64,000 nucleotides of DNA from Mesorhizobium carmichaelinearum (GCF_900199455.1 NZ_FZQR01000001.1:1-64000); one strand, 5' to 3'. Shown: positions 1-8,937, counted from the stretch's first letter. A program made the numbers and translations. The notes: a model not told the origin generated them from the letters alone.

Positions 1-122
1 GAAGATCGGTCAGCAGAAGAAGGTCACCGCCACCGCCCAAAGGTGGAACGACGACAGGTGTGGTTTCCTCAACCGGCACAATCACCTTCTTGGCGGTGAC
101 CTTCTTCTGCTGACCGATCTTC
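1..122. repeat. 32-bp perfect inverted repeat at the left edge
   Basis: Bases 1-32 are the exact reverse complement of bases 91-122, separated by a 58-base spacer. The match begins at base 1, so it may extend beyond the window. It lies inside a lipoprotein reading frame, where one arm is the expected coding sequence and the other would encode an unrelated leucine-rich stretch. A natural hairpin is possible. A fold-back chimera at a contig end is equally plausible. Confidence 0.8.
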
Positions 123-277
123 GGCGTCGACGTCGTGCGAACGAGCTTCGGCTTGTGCTTCGTCGTCGTCAGCACCGGCTCGGGCTTGGGTGCGACGGAC
201 ATGCAGCCCGTTAGCCCCGCCAGGGCACCGGATAGAATCGTTGCAATCAATGCCTGTTTCACTGCCCTGCCCACCAT
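1..277 (-). CDS. Putative lipoprotein, 3' end cut by the window edge
   Basis: The frame is open from an ATG at 277 to the left edge, giving 92 codons with no stop. The start is preceded by an AAGGAGG ribosome binding site about 5 bases away. The N-terminus is a short signal peptide ending in LTGC, a lipobox whose Cys (about residue 25) would be lipidated. A Lys/Thr/Pro-rich segment with repeated KPK/TTK motifs follows, typical of a periplasmic linker. The start lies 14 bases after the stop of the caspase-like gene, so the two are probably cotranscribed and may act together in the envelope. No function is recognised. The last residues (bases 1-32) come from the inverted-repeat arm and may be an assembly artefact, so the true C-terminus is uncertain. 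Confidence 0.7.
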   Translation of the reverse strand, partial: MVGRAVKQALIATILSGALAGLTGCMSVAPKPEPVLTTTKHKPKLVRTTSTPKIGQQKKVTAKKVIVPVEETTPVVVPPLGGGGDLLLLTDL

Positions 278-291
278 CGCCTCCTTGTGGA

Positions 292-2841
292 TCAAAACAA
301 GTCCCGACGCGGATTGGCTTGCTCCCAGACCGCCCTGGCCGTCTTGACCAGTTGGTCGTCCAGCGAGCCGTTCGCCGCGATCTTGGACTTGAGTTCGCCG
401 CGCAATTGCTTGAGCGCCGCCGTTTTCGCCTTCGCGCCGAATTTTGCCAGGCTCGTCGGGGCGCCCGGCAATTCGTTGCGAAGATCGAGCGCGACCGCGA
501 AGGCCAGATAACGCACCGCGATCGCCTGGTCGGCCTTGTCGCCCTTCTGCATTTCGAGAGCCGCGCGGTCATACGCGCCGGACTGATCGCCGCGTGCCGT
601 GGCCAGCTCGAACAGTCTTTGCGCCTCATCGAGGTTCTGCCCTACGCCGACACCATCGCGGTACATGCGGGCGAGGCTGGCCGGGGCATAGGGCTGGCCG
701 AGATCCATGGCCTTCTGGAAAAGCCCCTGCGCCTGGCTGGGATCCTTCTCGACGCCCACGCCAGCCAGGTAGTTGCGGCCGAGCAGGTTCATCGAATACA
801 TGTCCTGCCGCTCCACGCCGGCTTTCAGAAAGGCCACGGCGCGGGCCGGATCGGCGGGCACGCCATTGCGGCCTTCGGTGAAGATCGCGGCAAGATCGTT
901 CATCGCGTAGGTATGACCCATGGCGGCCGCCTTGAGCAGCAGATCCAGCCCCTTGCCGGTGTCGCGCTCGACGCCATAGCCATTGAACAAGGCACGCCCC
1001 CATGACGTCATCCCGTAAGGATCGCCCTTGTCCGACGCCGCCGCGTAGAAGCTATTGGCCTGCTTGCGGTCGATGGGCATTCCCGTTCCCGTCGCGTTGA
1101 AGTAGCCAAGCTCGAACACGGCGCGGACGTGGCCTTTGTCGGCGGCCGCCTGGATGGCTTTCTTGGCTTCCTCGACCTTGCCGGCCGCAAGCAGCGCCCG
1201 GCCCAGTTCGTAGCGGAAGCGGGCGACATCGGGATAGGCTTTCACCGCCGCCTCGCAGGCCTTGACCGCCTCGGCGCCGATTTCATTCGGCAGCAAGCCA
1301 GGGACGACGCCTTGCAGGTCGAGAGGCTCGCCGGCGGCCTGGTCACAGGGATCGACGCTTGGCGACAGCTTCATGGTGGCGGGCTTGGATGAGCTGCTGT
1401 CGGCGCGGATCTCGAAGCCGACCTCGACCGGCGCGGCCGCACCGATCTGGGGTTCGTAGCGCAGCTGGTCGACCTCATCGGCCATCAGGCTCGACTCCGG
1501 CGACAGGGCACGATCCGGCAGGGACAGGGTTCCGGTTGCCGGATAGCTCGCGAGTTTCAGGCTGACCGCGGGATCGTTTGTCGGGAAATCCAGCTTCAGC
1601 GGAACAGGACCGACACCGACCGGAACGCTGATCTGGCGGTTTTCGATCGCCTCGGCGGCGCCGGTGATATGGATGCCCCGCTCCAGCACCTGCTGCTTCT
1701 GCTCGGTCTCGAGCGAGGCGACAATCTGTTCGCCCTCGGCGCCCTGGCCGTTCTTGACACGGAACACCATGATGCCCTGGGATTGGCCACCCCAATTGTC
1801 ATGCGTGGCGTAGGCCAGCATGTCCACCTCCTCGGGTGTACCGACGCCCTTGGGCACATCCATCTTCAGGCGCGGCAGGTCCCGGCCCTCGATCGGTTCG
1901 CCGACCGCGACAGCCTTGCCATCCAGCAGCAGACGCCCAAGCGCTGGCGGCCTTTCGATACTGACGGTGATCGATCCGCCATCGACATCGACCGGTTCCG
2001 GCAGGTCCAGGGCAACAGGTCCGACACCCGACGGGACGACCTTCTCCAGAACCGGCGGCAGCGATGGCCGGCTGGCGCGGCGCATCAGCACGACTTCGTC
2101 GATGAGCGAGGAGTTTTCCCAGGGGACCTGCTTGCCGTCGGTCGCCTCGACCACATCGCGGCGCACAGCGGCCATCACCGAGCGTATCTCCTGGTTCGGC
2201 GCCAGCGCCCGACGCGAGAATGCGGATGAGAACGGGCTGAGGTCTCCCGCGCCATCATAGGCGACCGCCCCCGGCTCGGTGGCAAAGGCAATCAGCGTGT
2301 TCAGCGAGCTTTTGACCTGCGCAAGACCGGTGTTGCCCGCCGTGATCAGCTGATCCCGCAGCCAATAGTCCTTGCGCGGAAACGGATTGTTGCGACAGGC
2401 ATCGAGGATGATCACCTGGATCTTCGATTTGGCGCGCAATTGCTGCAGGACGTCGTCCAGCTTGACCGCCTGGACCTCTATGTCGGCCGCATTCTTCAGC
2501 GAGGCATCCACGGGGATCAGGAAATTCTCGCCGCCGATCTGAAAGCCATGGCCGGAATAATAGACGACGGAAAGATCGGCGCCGTCCGCCGCCGCGAGGT
2601 AGTTGCGGAACTGCTCTTCGAACTGCAGCTTCGTCAGATCCTTGGCAACGAACACTTCGAAGCCAGCCAGCCGGAATGTCTTGGATACGTCCTCGGCATC
2701 CTTGTCGGGGTTCTTGAGAGCGGGGATTTCCCGGTACTCGGAATTGCCGATCACCAGGGCGACCCTTCGATCGGCCGACGCATCGAAGCTCGTCAGGACC
2801 GCTACAAGGAAGACCGCGATCAATCCGCAAAGTCGGAGCAT
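292..2841 (-). CDS. Secreted caspase-like (peptidase C14) protein with Sel1-like repeats
   Basis: This 849-residue protein begins with a signal peptide (about residues 1-23, ending ASA). A caspase/metacaspase p20-like domain follows, with the catalytic His in YYSGHG (about His98) and Cys in DACRNNPF (about Cys149), so the dyad is intact. The middle (about 260-480) looks like two cadherin-like beta-sandwich repeats that share GVGPV-L motifs. The C-terminal third contains several Sel1/TPR-like helical repeats, which usually mediate protein contacts. An upstream in-frame ATG exists at 2949, but 2841 is preferred because it places the signal peptide at the N-terminus. Bacterial C14 proteins of this layout are common in rhizobia and mostly uncharacterised; substrates are unknown. 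A lipoprotein gene follows 14 bases downstream, presumably in the same operon. Confidence 0.85.
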   Translation of the reverse strand: MLRLCGLIAVFLVAVLTSFDASADRRVALVIGNSEYREIPALKNPDKDAEDVSKTFRLAGFEVFVAKDLTKLQFEEQFRNYLAAADGADLSVVYYSGHGFQIGGENFLIPVDASLKNAADIEVQAVKLDDVLQQLRAKSKIQVIILDACRNNPFPRKDYWLRDQLITAGNTGLAQVKSSLNTLIAFATEPGAVAYDGAGDLSPFSSAFSRRALAPNQEIRSVMAAVRRDVVEATDGKQVPWENSSLIDEVVLMRRASRPSLPPVLEKVVPSGVGPVALDLPEPVDVDGGSITVSIERPPALGRLLLDGKAVAVGEPIEGRDLPRLKMDVPKGVGTPEEVDMLAYATHDNWGGQSQGIMVFRVKNGQGAEGEQIVASLETEQKQQVLERGIHITGAAEAIENRQISVPVGVGPVPLKLDFPTNDPAVSLKLASYPATGTLSLPDRALSPESSLMADEVDQLRYEPQIGAAAPVEVGFEIRADSSSSKPATMKLSPSVDPCDQAAGEPLDLQGVVPGLLPNEIGAEAVKACEAAVKAYPDVARFRYELGRALLAAGKVEEAKKAIQAAADKGHVRAVFELGYFNATGTGMPIDRKQANSFYAAASDKGDPYGMTSWGRALFNGYGVERDTGKGLDLLLKAAAMGHTYAMNDLAAIFTEGRNGVPADPARAVAFLKAGVERQDMYSMNLLGRNYLAGVGVEKDPSQAQGLFQKAMDLGQPYAPASLARMYRDGVGVGQNLDEAQRLFELATARGDQSGAYDRAALEMQKGDKADQAIAVRYLAFAVALDLRNELPGAPTSLAKFGAKAKTAALKQLRGELKSKIAANGSLDDQLVKTARAVWEQANPRRDLF

Positions 2842-3241
2842 GGCAACTGCCTCAACCGCCGCGACCTGACGACCACAAGCTCCCCAGATTGCGGCATCAA
2901 GGTCTGTTGAAGAACTCACAATCCGCCGCGACAGCACCCGGAAAAACACCGAAAAACCGTCGCGACAGCAGGCACCTTCCTCATCCGGATGTGTAAACTA
3001 CCTCAGAGCCGAACCGTCCGCAATGAGTGTCGAACCGCCCCGGCGTCCGGCTCCGAAGCACAATTTTTTGAACAGAAGGGTGCGGCAGGCAACCTCGTGT
3101 AGCAGCCCCCTGCTACCAACGACGTGAATTTCGGCGCTACCTATTGTGAATGGCGCATCTGGCGATGGCAGTGTAGGGTTCGCTGCAAATAAGAGCGACC
3201 GTACCCACGGCACCGCCAAGCCAACGAATCTGGGAGGATTC
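2842..3241. other. Divergent intergenic region
   Basis: This 400-base stretch separates the leftward caspase-like gene from the rightward gene at 3242. I see no convincing coding frame; the open frames here extend neighbours upstream of better starts. It must hold the divergent promoters, but no clear -35/-10 pair or operator could be assigned by eye. Confidence 0.5.
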
Positions 3242-3715
3242 ATGGTCGAGATCATCTCCAAGCGGGACGGCCCGCGGCGTGAGGATGTTCAGGTCAAACG
3301 ACTGATCGAACAGAACCGCTCGACCATCACTCGCATTGCCGACCAGATCAGCGGCGGCGGCTATTCGGCTTCGAAGAAGCCGCGCCAGCAGCCCAAGGCG
3401 GAAGGGCTGATCATCCACGTCGGCGGCAGCGCTGCAACCGCCACCGAAGCGAGCCCATCCATCCGCGTCACCATGAACGGCCGTGTGATCTCCAAGGATC
3501 AGAACACCGGCCGCCAGCTTCATCATATCGGCGACGTCCGCAATCGGGATGGAGAGCAGGTCTTCGTGCTGGCAACGAAACAGAATGGTTTTTTCTCGCC
3601 GGTCGACGAACCCATCGCCGATGCGCTCGCCGGGCTGGACGGGTCCCGGCTGACCGCGACCTATACCGAGGAGCAACTGGCAGCCGATATCGGCGCGAAA
3701 CTCGGCATCGACTGA
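3242..3715 (+). CDS. Hypothetical protein, 157 residues
   Basis: The ATG at 3242 follows a GGGAGGATT ribosome binding site, so it is preferred over an in-frame ATG at 3146. The protein has no signal peptide or membrane segment. The N-terminal third is basic and hydrophilic (KRDGPRREDVQVKRLIEQNR), with a Gly-rich turn. The C-terminal two thirds (about 55-157) alternate short strands and turns and look like a compact beta-rich fold. The gene stands alone between the divergent caspase-like gene and the sigma-54 activator. I do not recognise the family and assign no function. The clear ribosome binding site and soluble composition make it a likely real gene. Confidence 0.7.
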   Translation: MVEIISKRDGPRREDVQVKRLIEQNRSTITRIADQISGGGYSASKKPRQQPKAEGLIIHVGGSAATATEASPSIRVTMNGRVISKDQNTGRQLHHIGDVRNRDGEQVFVLATKQNGFFSPVDEPIADALAGLDGSRLTATYTEEQLAADIGAKLGID

Positions 3716-3800
3716 CGGCAGATTGCTGGGCGTCGCTGCGCACGTCCAATCCGCGACAGCATACAGAAATGGCATACCTCAAAGGTACTGTGATGACTGA

Positions 3801-5879
3801 ATGAGACACGCGAGCGGCCCCAATCCGATGAAAACCGATGCTCTTTCGACGCATGCGTCGATGACCACCGGACAGCTGGTTCTAGACAGGATCGATTATG
3901 ATGAGCGCGCCACCATGCGGGCGTGGGAGAGTTTTCTTTCCGACGAGCCGACATCGGCTCGCGATCCGGTCCATGTCCGCTCGCTGATCCATGATTCCTG
4001 GTATCGCAGCGCCACCGGCGGCATCAACGCGCAAGGCATCGAAGCACCGCTGAGCAGCGATCGCGACGAGATCGAATATCTGACCCGGGCCAATGCGGAA
4101 CTGCTCTCGGCGGCGCGCCGGTCGTTCGCGTCGCTTGGCCAGTTGCTGGACGGGACAGGCGCGATGCTGGTGCTGGCAGACAGCGACGGCGTCTTGATCG
4201 ACGCGATCGGCGACAAGAAGACGCTGCATGACGGCATGGACATCCACCTCGCCATCGGCGGCAAATGGAACGAGGGCGCTGTCGGGACCAACGGCATCGG
4301 CACGGCGCTGTGGACTGGTGAGCCGACTTTCGTCCATGCGGCCGAGCATTTCTGCGCCGGTATCAAATCCTGGACCTGCGCCGGCGCGCCGATCCGCGAT
4401 CCGCTGGATGGCAAGATCATCGGTGTGGTCGACCTGTCGGGCTATTCACCGATCTTCCGGCCGCACAACACCGCACTTGTCGCCGCCACCGCCAGGCAGA
4501 TCGAAAAGGCGCTGGCCGAGCAGCAGCAGGAGCAGCGTACGCGTCTGCTGGAAGCCTTCATTTCCTCGGCGCCCAGCTACCGCCGGAAAGACGGACTGGT
4601 GATCGTCGATCATCGCGGCCGTGCCATCTTCTGCAACAACGTGCCCAATGGCGACACGACGGAGATGATGGACGGCCCGATGGAACCCGGGCGTGGCCGC
4701 TGGCTGATGAACCTGCCGGCCTCCGGCTCGGACACCGATCTCGCCAACGCGCTGCCGCCGCATCTGCGCTCCTGCCATGTCACACCGCTGAAGCTCGATG
4801 GCGACCTTCGCGGCGCGGCCCTGGTGTTCCCTTCGGTGCCGGCCGTCTCCAGCACGACGGTGATCCGTCGGGAGGAGAACAAACACCTGCGGGCCGCCGC
4901 GGCGATGATCGTCGGCGAAAGCGAGAAATTGCTGGCCGCCGTCGATATTGCTTCCCGGGTGGCCGGGTCGAACGGGGTCACCTCGTTGCTGATAGAAGGC
5001 GAAACCGGTGTCGGAAAAGAGCTGTTCGCGCGGCTTGTCCATGCCGGCAGCCGGCGCAGCGAAAACGACCCGTTCATCGCCATGAACTGTGGCGCGATCA
5101 CCAAGGAATTGTTCGGCAGCGAATTGTTCGGTCACGTCGCCGGCGCCTTTACCGGCGCTTCGCGCGACGGCAAGCCGGGCATCTTCGAACTCGCCAATGG
5201 CGGCGTGCTCAGCCTCGATGAAATCGGCGAGTTGCCGCTCGAAATCCAGCCCTTCCTGTTGCGTGTGCTGGAAGAGCGCGTGGTGCATCGCATCGGCGAC
5301 TCCAGGGGTCGGTCGGTGGACGTGCGGCTGGTCGCCTCGACCAATCGCAACCTCAGGCAGGAGGTCGCGGCCGGACGCTTCCGCAGCGATCTCTACTACC
5401 GCATCGGGGCGGTCTCGATTCATGTCCCGGCGCTGCGCGATCGCGGCGACGACGTGCTGTTGCTGATTGATCATTTCAACCGGCAGATCGCGAAGCTGGC
5501 GGGCAATGACCCGCTCGAGTTTTCAAACGAGGCACTCGACGCGCTGCTGGCCTATCGCTGGCCGGGCAATGTGCGCGAGTTGAAGAACCTGGTCGAACGC
5601 CTGCACATATTGGCGCGCGGCGGGACGGTCGAACTCCAGGATCTTCCCGGAGAAATCAGTGCGGGCAATCGTAACAGCATCGCCACGCACGACGGCCATC
5701 CCGCAACCATGCTCGAAGCACCGGTATGCTCGTTCGAGGATGCGGAACGCCAGGCGATCAAGAATGCGCTTGCCGTGGAGGGCGGCAATCTCAGCAAGGT
5801 TGCGCTGAGGCTCGGCATTTCGCGGCCGACGCTCTATCGCAAGCTCGGCCAATACGGCATCCGGCGCGGCTTCCTCTAG
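3801..5879 (+). CDS. Sigma-54-dependent activator of the AcoR/MimR type
   Basis: This 692-residue bacterial enhancer-binding protein has an N-terminal GAF-type sensory region (about 60-240), the part that binds small effectors in AcoR relatives. A linker leads to the AAA+ domain: Walker A GETGVGKE (about 400-407), the sigma-54-contacting GAFTGA loop (about 448-453) and Walker B LSLDEIGE (about 470-477). A Fis-type helix-turn-helix ends the protein (about 660-690, SKVALRLGISRPTLYRK). An intact GAFTGA loop means it should activate RpoN-RNA polymerase. Possible starts are 3801, 3831 and 3861; none has a strong ribosome binding site, so the N-terminus is uncertain. MimR-type regulators control mimABCD in actinobacteria. 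Here the gene is about 14 kb from a mimA promoter with a textbook -24/-12 element, which makes it the best candidate regulator (inference). Confidence 0.88.
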   Translation: MRHASGPNPMKTDALSTHASMTTGQLVLDRIDYDERATMRAWESFLSDEPTSARDPVHVRSLIHDSWYRSATGGINAQGIEAPLSSDRDEIEYLTRANAELLSAARRSFASLGQLLDGTGAMLVLADSDGVLIDAIGDKKTLHDGMDIHLAIGGKWNEGAVGTNGIGTALWTGEPTFVHAAEHFCAGIKSWTCAGAPIRDPLDGKIIGVVDLSGYSPIFRPHNTALVAATARQIEKALAEQQQEQRTRLLEAFISSAPSYRRKDGLVIVDHRGRAIFCNNVPNGDTTEMMDGPMEPGRGRWLMNLPASGSDTDLANALPPHLRSCHVTPLKLDGDLRGAALVFPSVPAVSSTTVIRREENKHLRAAAAMIVGESEKLLAAVDIASRVAGSNGVTSLLIEGETGVGKELFARLVHAGSRRSENDPFIAMNCGAITKELFGSELFGHVAGAFTGASRDGKPGIFELANGGVLSLDEIGELPLEIQPFLLRVLEERVVHRIGDSRGRSVDVRLVASTNRNLRQEVAAGRFRSDLYYRIGAVSIHVPALRDRGDDVLLLIDHFNRQIAKLAGNDPLEFSNEALDALLAYRWPGNVRELKNLVERLHILARGGTVELQDLPGEISAGNRNSIATHDGHPATMLEAPVCSFEDAERQAIKNALAVEGGNLSKVALRLGISRPTLYRKLGQYGIRRGFL
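3846..3861. promoter_or_regulatory. 16-bp perfect palindrome at the start of the activator gene
   Basis: TCGACGCATGCGTCGA is a perfect palindrome ending on the A of the in-frame ATG at 3861. If translation starts at 3861 it would sit across the start and could be an autoregulatory operator. If it starts at 3801 the palindrome is coding and may be chance. No function is demonstrated. Confidence 0.3.
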
Positions 5880-5903
5880 TCCTCACATCGGCATTGGATT
5901 GAA

Positions 5904-6950
5904 CTATTTGGGTACGGTGTAGAACTCGTGGGTGTTCATCTGAGCATTGATCCCCGGCATGCCGTCGGATTGGAAGGAGCCGCCGGCGACATGGAACTCG
6001 CTGCCAATGAAGCCGGCTACGAAGCCGTGGCGGGCAATCTGCATATGCGGTAGCGTCTGCCAGGTGTCGGTTGCGGGATCGTAAGCCTCAAGGGCCCAGA
6101 ATGTGCGCTTGCCCGCCGCGTCCTGGTACTCGCCACCCGTCACATAGATCTTCCCACCATAGACACCGCCAGACACCCCACCCCGCGGTGTGGGGGAACG
6201 GCCCTTGTAGGTCCAGGAATCGGATTTGGGATCGTATTCCTCGACCAGATCGGTGACGTCGCTCTTGGTCACGAAGGGCAGACCAATTCGACCGTCAATC
6301 GCATAAATCTTTCCACCTTCAGCAGCGGCGAGAAAGTGATTGCGACCGGTCTGCATGGGGGCCCGGCGTGTCCAAGTGTTGGATGCGGGGTCGTAGACCT
6401 CAACAGTCCTGCCGACGATGTTGGGAACTTCGGCCCAAAGGGGCTCCTTCATGTCGCGGCCATGCTCATGGGCATGCGCGCCGCCGACGACATAGATTTT
6501 TCCGTCGAGTACCACAGCCGCTGCCGCTCCGCGGGCAGTTGGCATAGGTGGAAGCCTGGACCAGCTGTCGGTCTTCGGGTCGTAGACAAAAGCATCAGCG
6601 GTCGGTTGCCATTCCTTGGTGCCCGGCTCTCCGACGAAACCACCGAACACGTAGACTTTACCGTCGTAAGCCACAGTTGCTGTATGATGAGCCGGCTCAG
6701 GCATTGCCGCTCTCTGCGACCAGGTTTTCGTATTTTCGTCATACATGACAACCGTGCCTACAGGCATGACCTCTGGCACGTCGATGCCGCCAATGACGAA
6801 CCATTGATTGGCCACCACAGCGCTGGAATTCTCGCTCTGAGGCTCTGGCATCGGCGTCCCCATCCGCCACGTGCCCTCCTGGGCGAACGCTGGCGCGAGA
6901 TTAAGTGCCAGACTGATCATCGCAGCGGAAACCAGCCATTTCGTCTTCAT
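5904..6950 (-). CDS. Exported kelch-repeat beta-propeller protein
   Basis: The start at 6950 is chosen because a GAGGAGCTTCCG ribosome binding site precedes it and the protein then opens with a clear signal peptide (MKTKWLVSAAMISLALNLAPAFA). The mature part is built from about six kelch repeats, each with a Gly-Gly or GG-like turn and a spaced Tyr and Trp (for example KIYVVGG, VYDPASNTWTRR, YDPATDTWQTLP). These fold as a beta-propeller, a binding scaffold. The 348-residue length suits a single six-bladed propeller. The gene is divergent from the LysR regulator at 7116, which suggests it is one of that regulator's targets. Its ligand is unknown. It converges on the sigma-54 activator with a 24-base gap. 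Confidence 0.85.
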   Translation of the reverse strand: MKTKWLVSAAMISLALNLAPAFAQEGTWRMGTPMPEPQSENSSAVVANQWFVIGGIDVPEVMPVGTVVMYDENTKTWSQRAAMPEPAHHTATVAYDGKVYVFGGFVGEPGTKEWQPTADAFVYDPKTDSWSRLPPMPTARGAAAAVVLDGKIYVVGGAHAHEHGRDMKEPLWAEVPNIVGRTVEVYDPASNTWTRRAPMQTGRNHFLAAAEGGKIYAIDGRIGLPFVTKSDVTDLVEEYDPKSDSWTYKGRSPTPRGGVSGGVYGGKIYVTGGEYQDAAGKRTFWALEAYDPATDTWQTLPHMQIARHGFVAGFIGSEFHVAGGSFQSDGMPGINAQMNTHEFYTVPK

Positions 6951-7115
6951 CGGAAGCTCCTCGGTTGCGGTTAGGCGCCGACCTGGAATTGCCTGAGCGC
7001 CTTCGCCTCGCAACGGGAGGTAACTGACCGTATGAACAATGAGAATTATCGAATATGGAATGGACCCTTTGGACTCGCCAAACAATGCGACGGCAGGGCC
7101 TAGCGAGGAAGACAA

Positions 7116-8060
7116 ATGCACAAGCCCGAATTGCGGGAGCTCATCGCCTTCGCGGAGGCAGCTCGGCACTTGAACTTTACCCGGGCCGCCGCCGCACTGG
7201 GGGTGTCGCTACCCAGCTTCAGCCAAACGCTGAGGGGTCTGGAAGAGAAGCTCGGCGTGAGACTGCTCACTCGAACCACCCGTAGCGTGTCGTTGACCGC
7301 GGCGGGCGAAGAGCTTCTTACCAACATAGGCCCGATATTGAGCGGACTGGACAGTGTCCTCGACGGATTGAACAAGTTCCGTAGCGCTACGGGCGGAAAA
7401 CTGAGAATTCTGGGTTCACGGACGGCAACAACCGTCCTGATAGCCCCTCTTATCGGCCGCTTCCTTGCAAAGCATCCCGAAATTGAGCTCGAAATCCTCG
7501 TCGATGATCTTCACCTCGATCTGGTGGAACACCGCATCGACGCTGGCATTCAGGTCGGGGAACGCATCGAGAAGGATATGATTGCCGTTCGGATCGCCGA
7601 ACCCTTCAACGAAGTTCTTTTTGCTGCGAAGGACTACCTGGTGGCTCATGGTGAGCCAAGCGAGCCCAGCGCACTGGCGGATCACTGGTGCGTTCGCCTT
7701 CGTTCCCCGTGGGATGGCACAATCCAACCCTGGACCTTGCACAAAGGGGCTGAGAAGGCCGAACACGCCACCGGCATGCACGTCGTGGCCAACGATCTTC
7801 GTGCGGTCGCCGGTGCAATTGCCGGAGGCGCCGGAATTGGCCTGGTGCCAACCGTTCTTCTGCAGGATGAGCTGCGGTCGGGGCGCGTCGTGACCGTCCT
7901 CGATGGGTGGGGTTCCCAAATCTCCGGGATCTACTTGTACTATCCCAGCCGCCGGCAGATTCCTGCAGCCCTTGCTGCCTTCATAACATTCATGAAGCAG
8001 AACAGACCCGTGCCGATATCTGCCTGCAACGAGACGGCCACGGGCGCGGTGGAACCCTAG
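7116..8060 (+). CDS. LysR-family transcriptional regulator
   Basis: The N-terminal winged helix-turn-helix (about 1-65; LNFTRAAAALGVSLPSFSQTL, then LTRTTRSVSLTAAG) is typical of LysR, and the rest (about 90-305) matches the periplasmic-binding-protein-like effector domain. The length of 314 is standard. A GAGGAAG element precedes the ATG. LysR proteins usually activate a divergent gene in response to a small molecule. Here the divergent neighbour is the exported kelch protein, and the genes immediately downstream on the other strand encode two exported proteins, so all three are candidate targets. The subtype resembles AaeR/DsdC-like regulators of aromatic or organic acid use, but the effector cannot be read from the sequence. 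Confidence 0.9.
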   Translation: MHKPELRELIAFAEAARHLNFTRAAAALGVSLPSFSQTLRGLEEKLGVRLLTRTTRSVSLTAAGEELLTNIGPILSGLDSVLDGLNKFRSATGGKLRILGSRTATTVLIAPLIGRFLAKHPEIELEILVDDLHLDLVEHRIDAGIQVGERIEKDMIAVRIAEPFNEVLFAAKDYLVAHGEPSEPSALADHWCVRLRSPWDGTIQPWTLHKGAEKAEHATGMHVVANDLRAVAGAIAGGAGIGLVPTVLLQDELRSGRVVTVLDGWGSQISGIYLYYPSRRQIPAALAAFITFMKQNRPVPISACNETATGAVEP

Positions 8061-8096
8061 GGGGCAGCGACAGCTTTTTGGGTCGCCGCTGCCCCT
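8060..8096. terminator. Hairpin between convergent genes
   Basis: GGGGCAGCG (8061-8069) pairs with CGCTGCCCC (8087-8095) across a 17-base loop. It starts at the LysR stop codon and ends 17 bases before the stop of the convergent gene. There is no long T tract, so it is a plausible but not proven bidirectional terminator. Confidence 0.45.
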
Positions 8097-8112
8097 CCAA
8101 GGAAAGCAGAAC

Positions 8113-8880
8113 TCAGGACTGCGGAACAAAGATCTCCCGGGAGTAGACAGGCAACGATACGACCGAGACAAGGCTCTCGCTGCCGTCGAAGATCGCGGTC
8201 AACTTTCCACCTTCGGCCTTCAAGGACAGGCTGCGGATATGGTTTGCGTCGCCGGACCTCACGACGTCAGCGGCTTCATTGTAGCGATAGATGCGCGAGA
8301 ATTCTGGCTTGAGCTGCGAGTAGACGTGACTGTCGCCCTTCTCCAGGGTCACCGGGCCACGTTCGAATTCCGTTTGCAGTGAAACCTTCTCACCGCCACC
8401 TTCGAAGTTCCAGGTCTCGCTCACCGTCGTCGGGCCCGAGCTGTAATGAACCTCACGATTGACGTCGTCGTTGGCCGTTTCGGCAATGCCGTAAGGACCG
8501 GCTCCACCGCGCGAAAGGCCATCGAACAACATCAGCACGCTCTCGCTGCTTCCGGTCTTGTGAACAGGGATGCCGAACAGCACGTAGCGGTACGGAGCCC
8601 CGACGGTACCCTTGGGATCCACCGCATAAAGCTGGTCCACAAATTCAACCTGGAGATTGGCGCCGGCGGCAGGTGCTGTCGTAAACGGGCTGAACTCCCA
8701 GCCCGCTGGCAGGAACTTGGAGAGCGCGGCGGTCGAAGCCTTGTAGTAGAGAATCGTGCGGACATCGGAATTGCTTCCGCTGTAAAGCTCGGCGGCGTTT
8801 GCCAGAGAAGGCAATGCAAGCGCAACGGCGAACGCGGCGGCCATGGCAAGACGGTTGCCTGGCGATTTGTGTTTCATCAT
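8113..8880 (-). CDS. Exported acetoacetate-decarboxylase-like protein
   Basis: The protein has 255 residues with a signal peptide (about 1-29, ending SLANA). The mature part is beta-rich. The early segment (AALSKFLPAGWEFSPF, then LQVEFVDQLYAVD) resembles the start of the acetoacetate-decarboxylase-like fold, where a polar barrel binds small keto acids. I could not find the family's Schiff-base lysine by eye, so catalytic activity is not claimed. An AAAGGAAC element precedes the paired ATGs at 8880/8877. It lies 57 bases after the GlcG/HbpS-like gene and is probably cotranscribed with it. If it does bind a C3-C4 ketone or keto acid, it might relate to the acetone chemistry of the mim operon, but that is speculation. 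Confidence 0.6.
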   Translation of the reverse strand: MMKHKSPGNRLAMAAAFAVALALPSLANAAELYSGSNSDVRTILYYKASTAALSKFLPAGWEFSPFTTAPAAGANLQVEFVDQLYAVDPKGTVGAPYRYVLFGIPVHKTGSSESVLMLFDGLSRGGAGPYGIAETANDDVNREVHYSSGPTTVSETWNFEGGGEKVSLQTEFERGPVTLEKGDSHVYSQLKPEFSRIYRYNEAADVVRSGDANHIRSLSLKAEGGKLTAIFDGSESLVSVVSLPVYSREIFVPQS

Positions 8881-8937
8881 TTCAATGGTTCCTTTGGGGT
8901 ACGTCGGTTCCGTCGGGAGCCGTCGCTGAAAAGAGGA

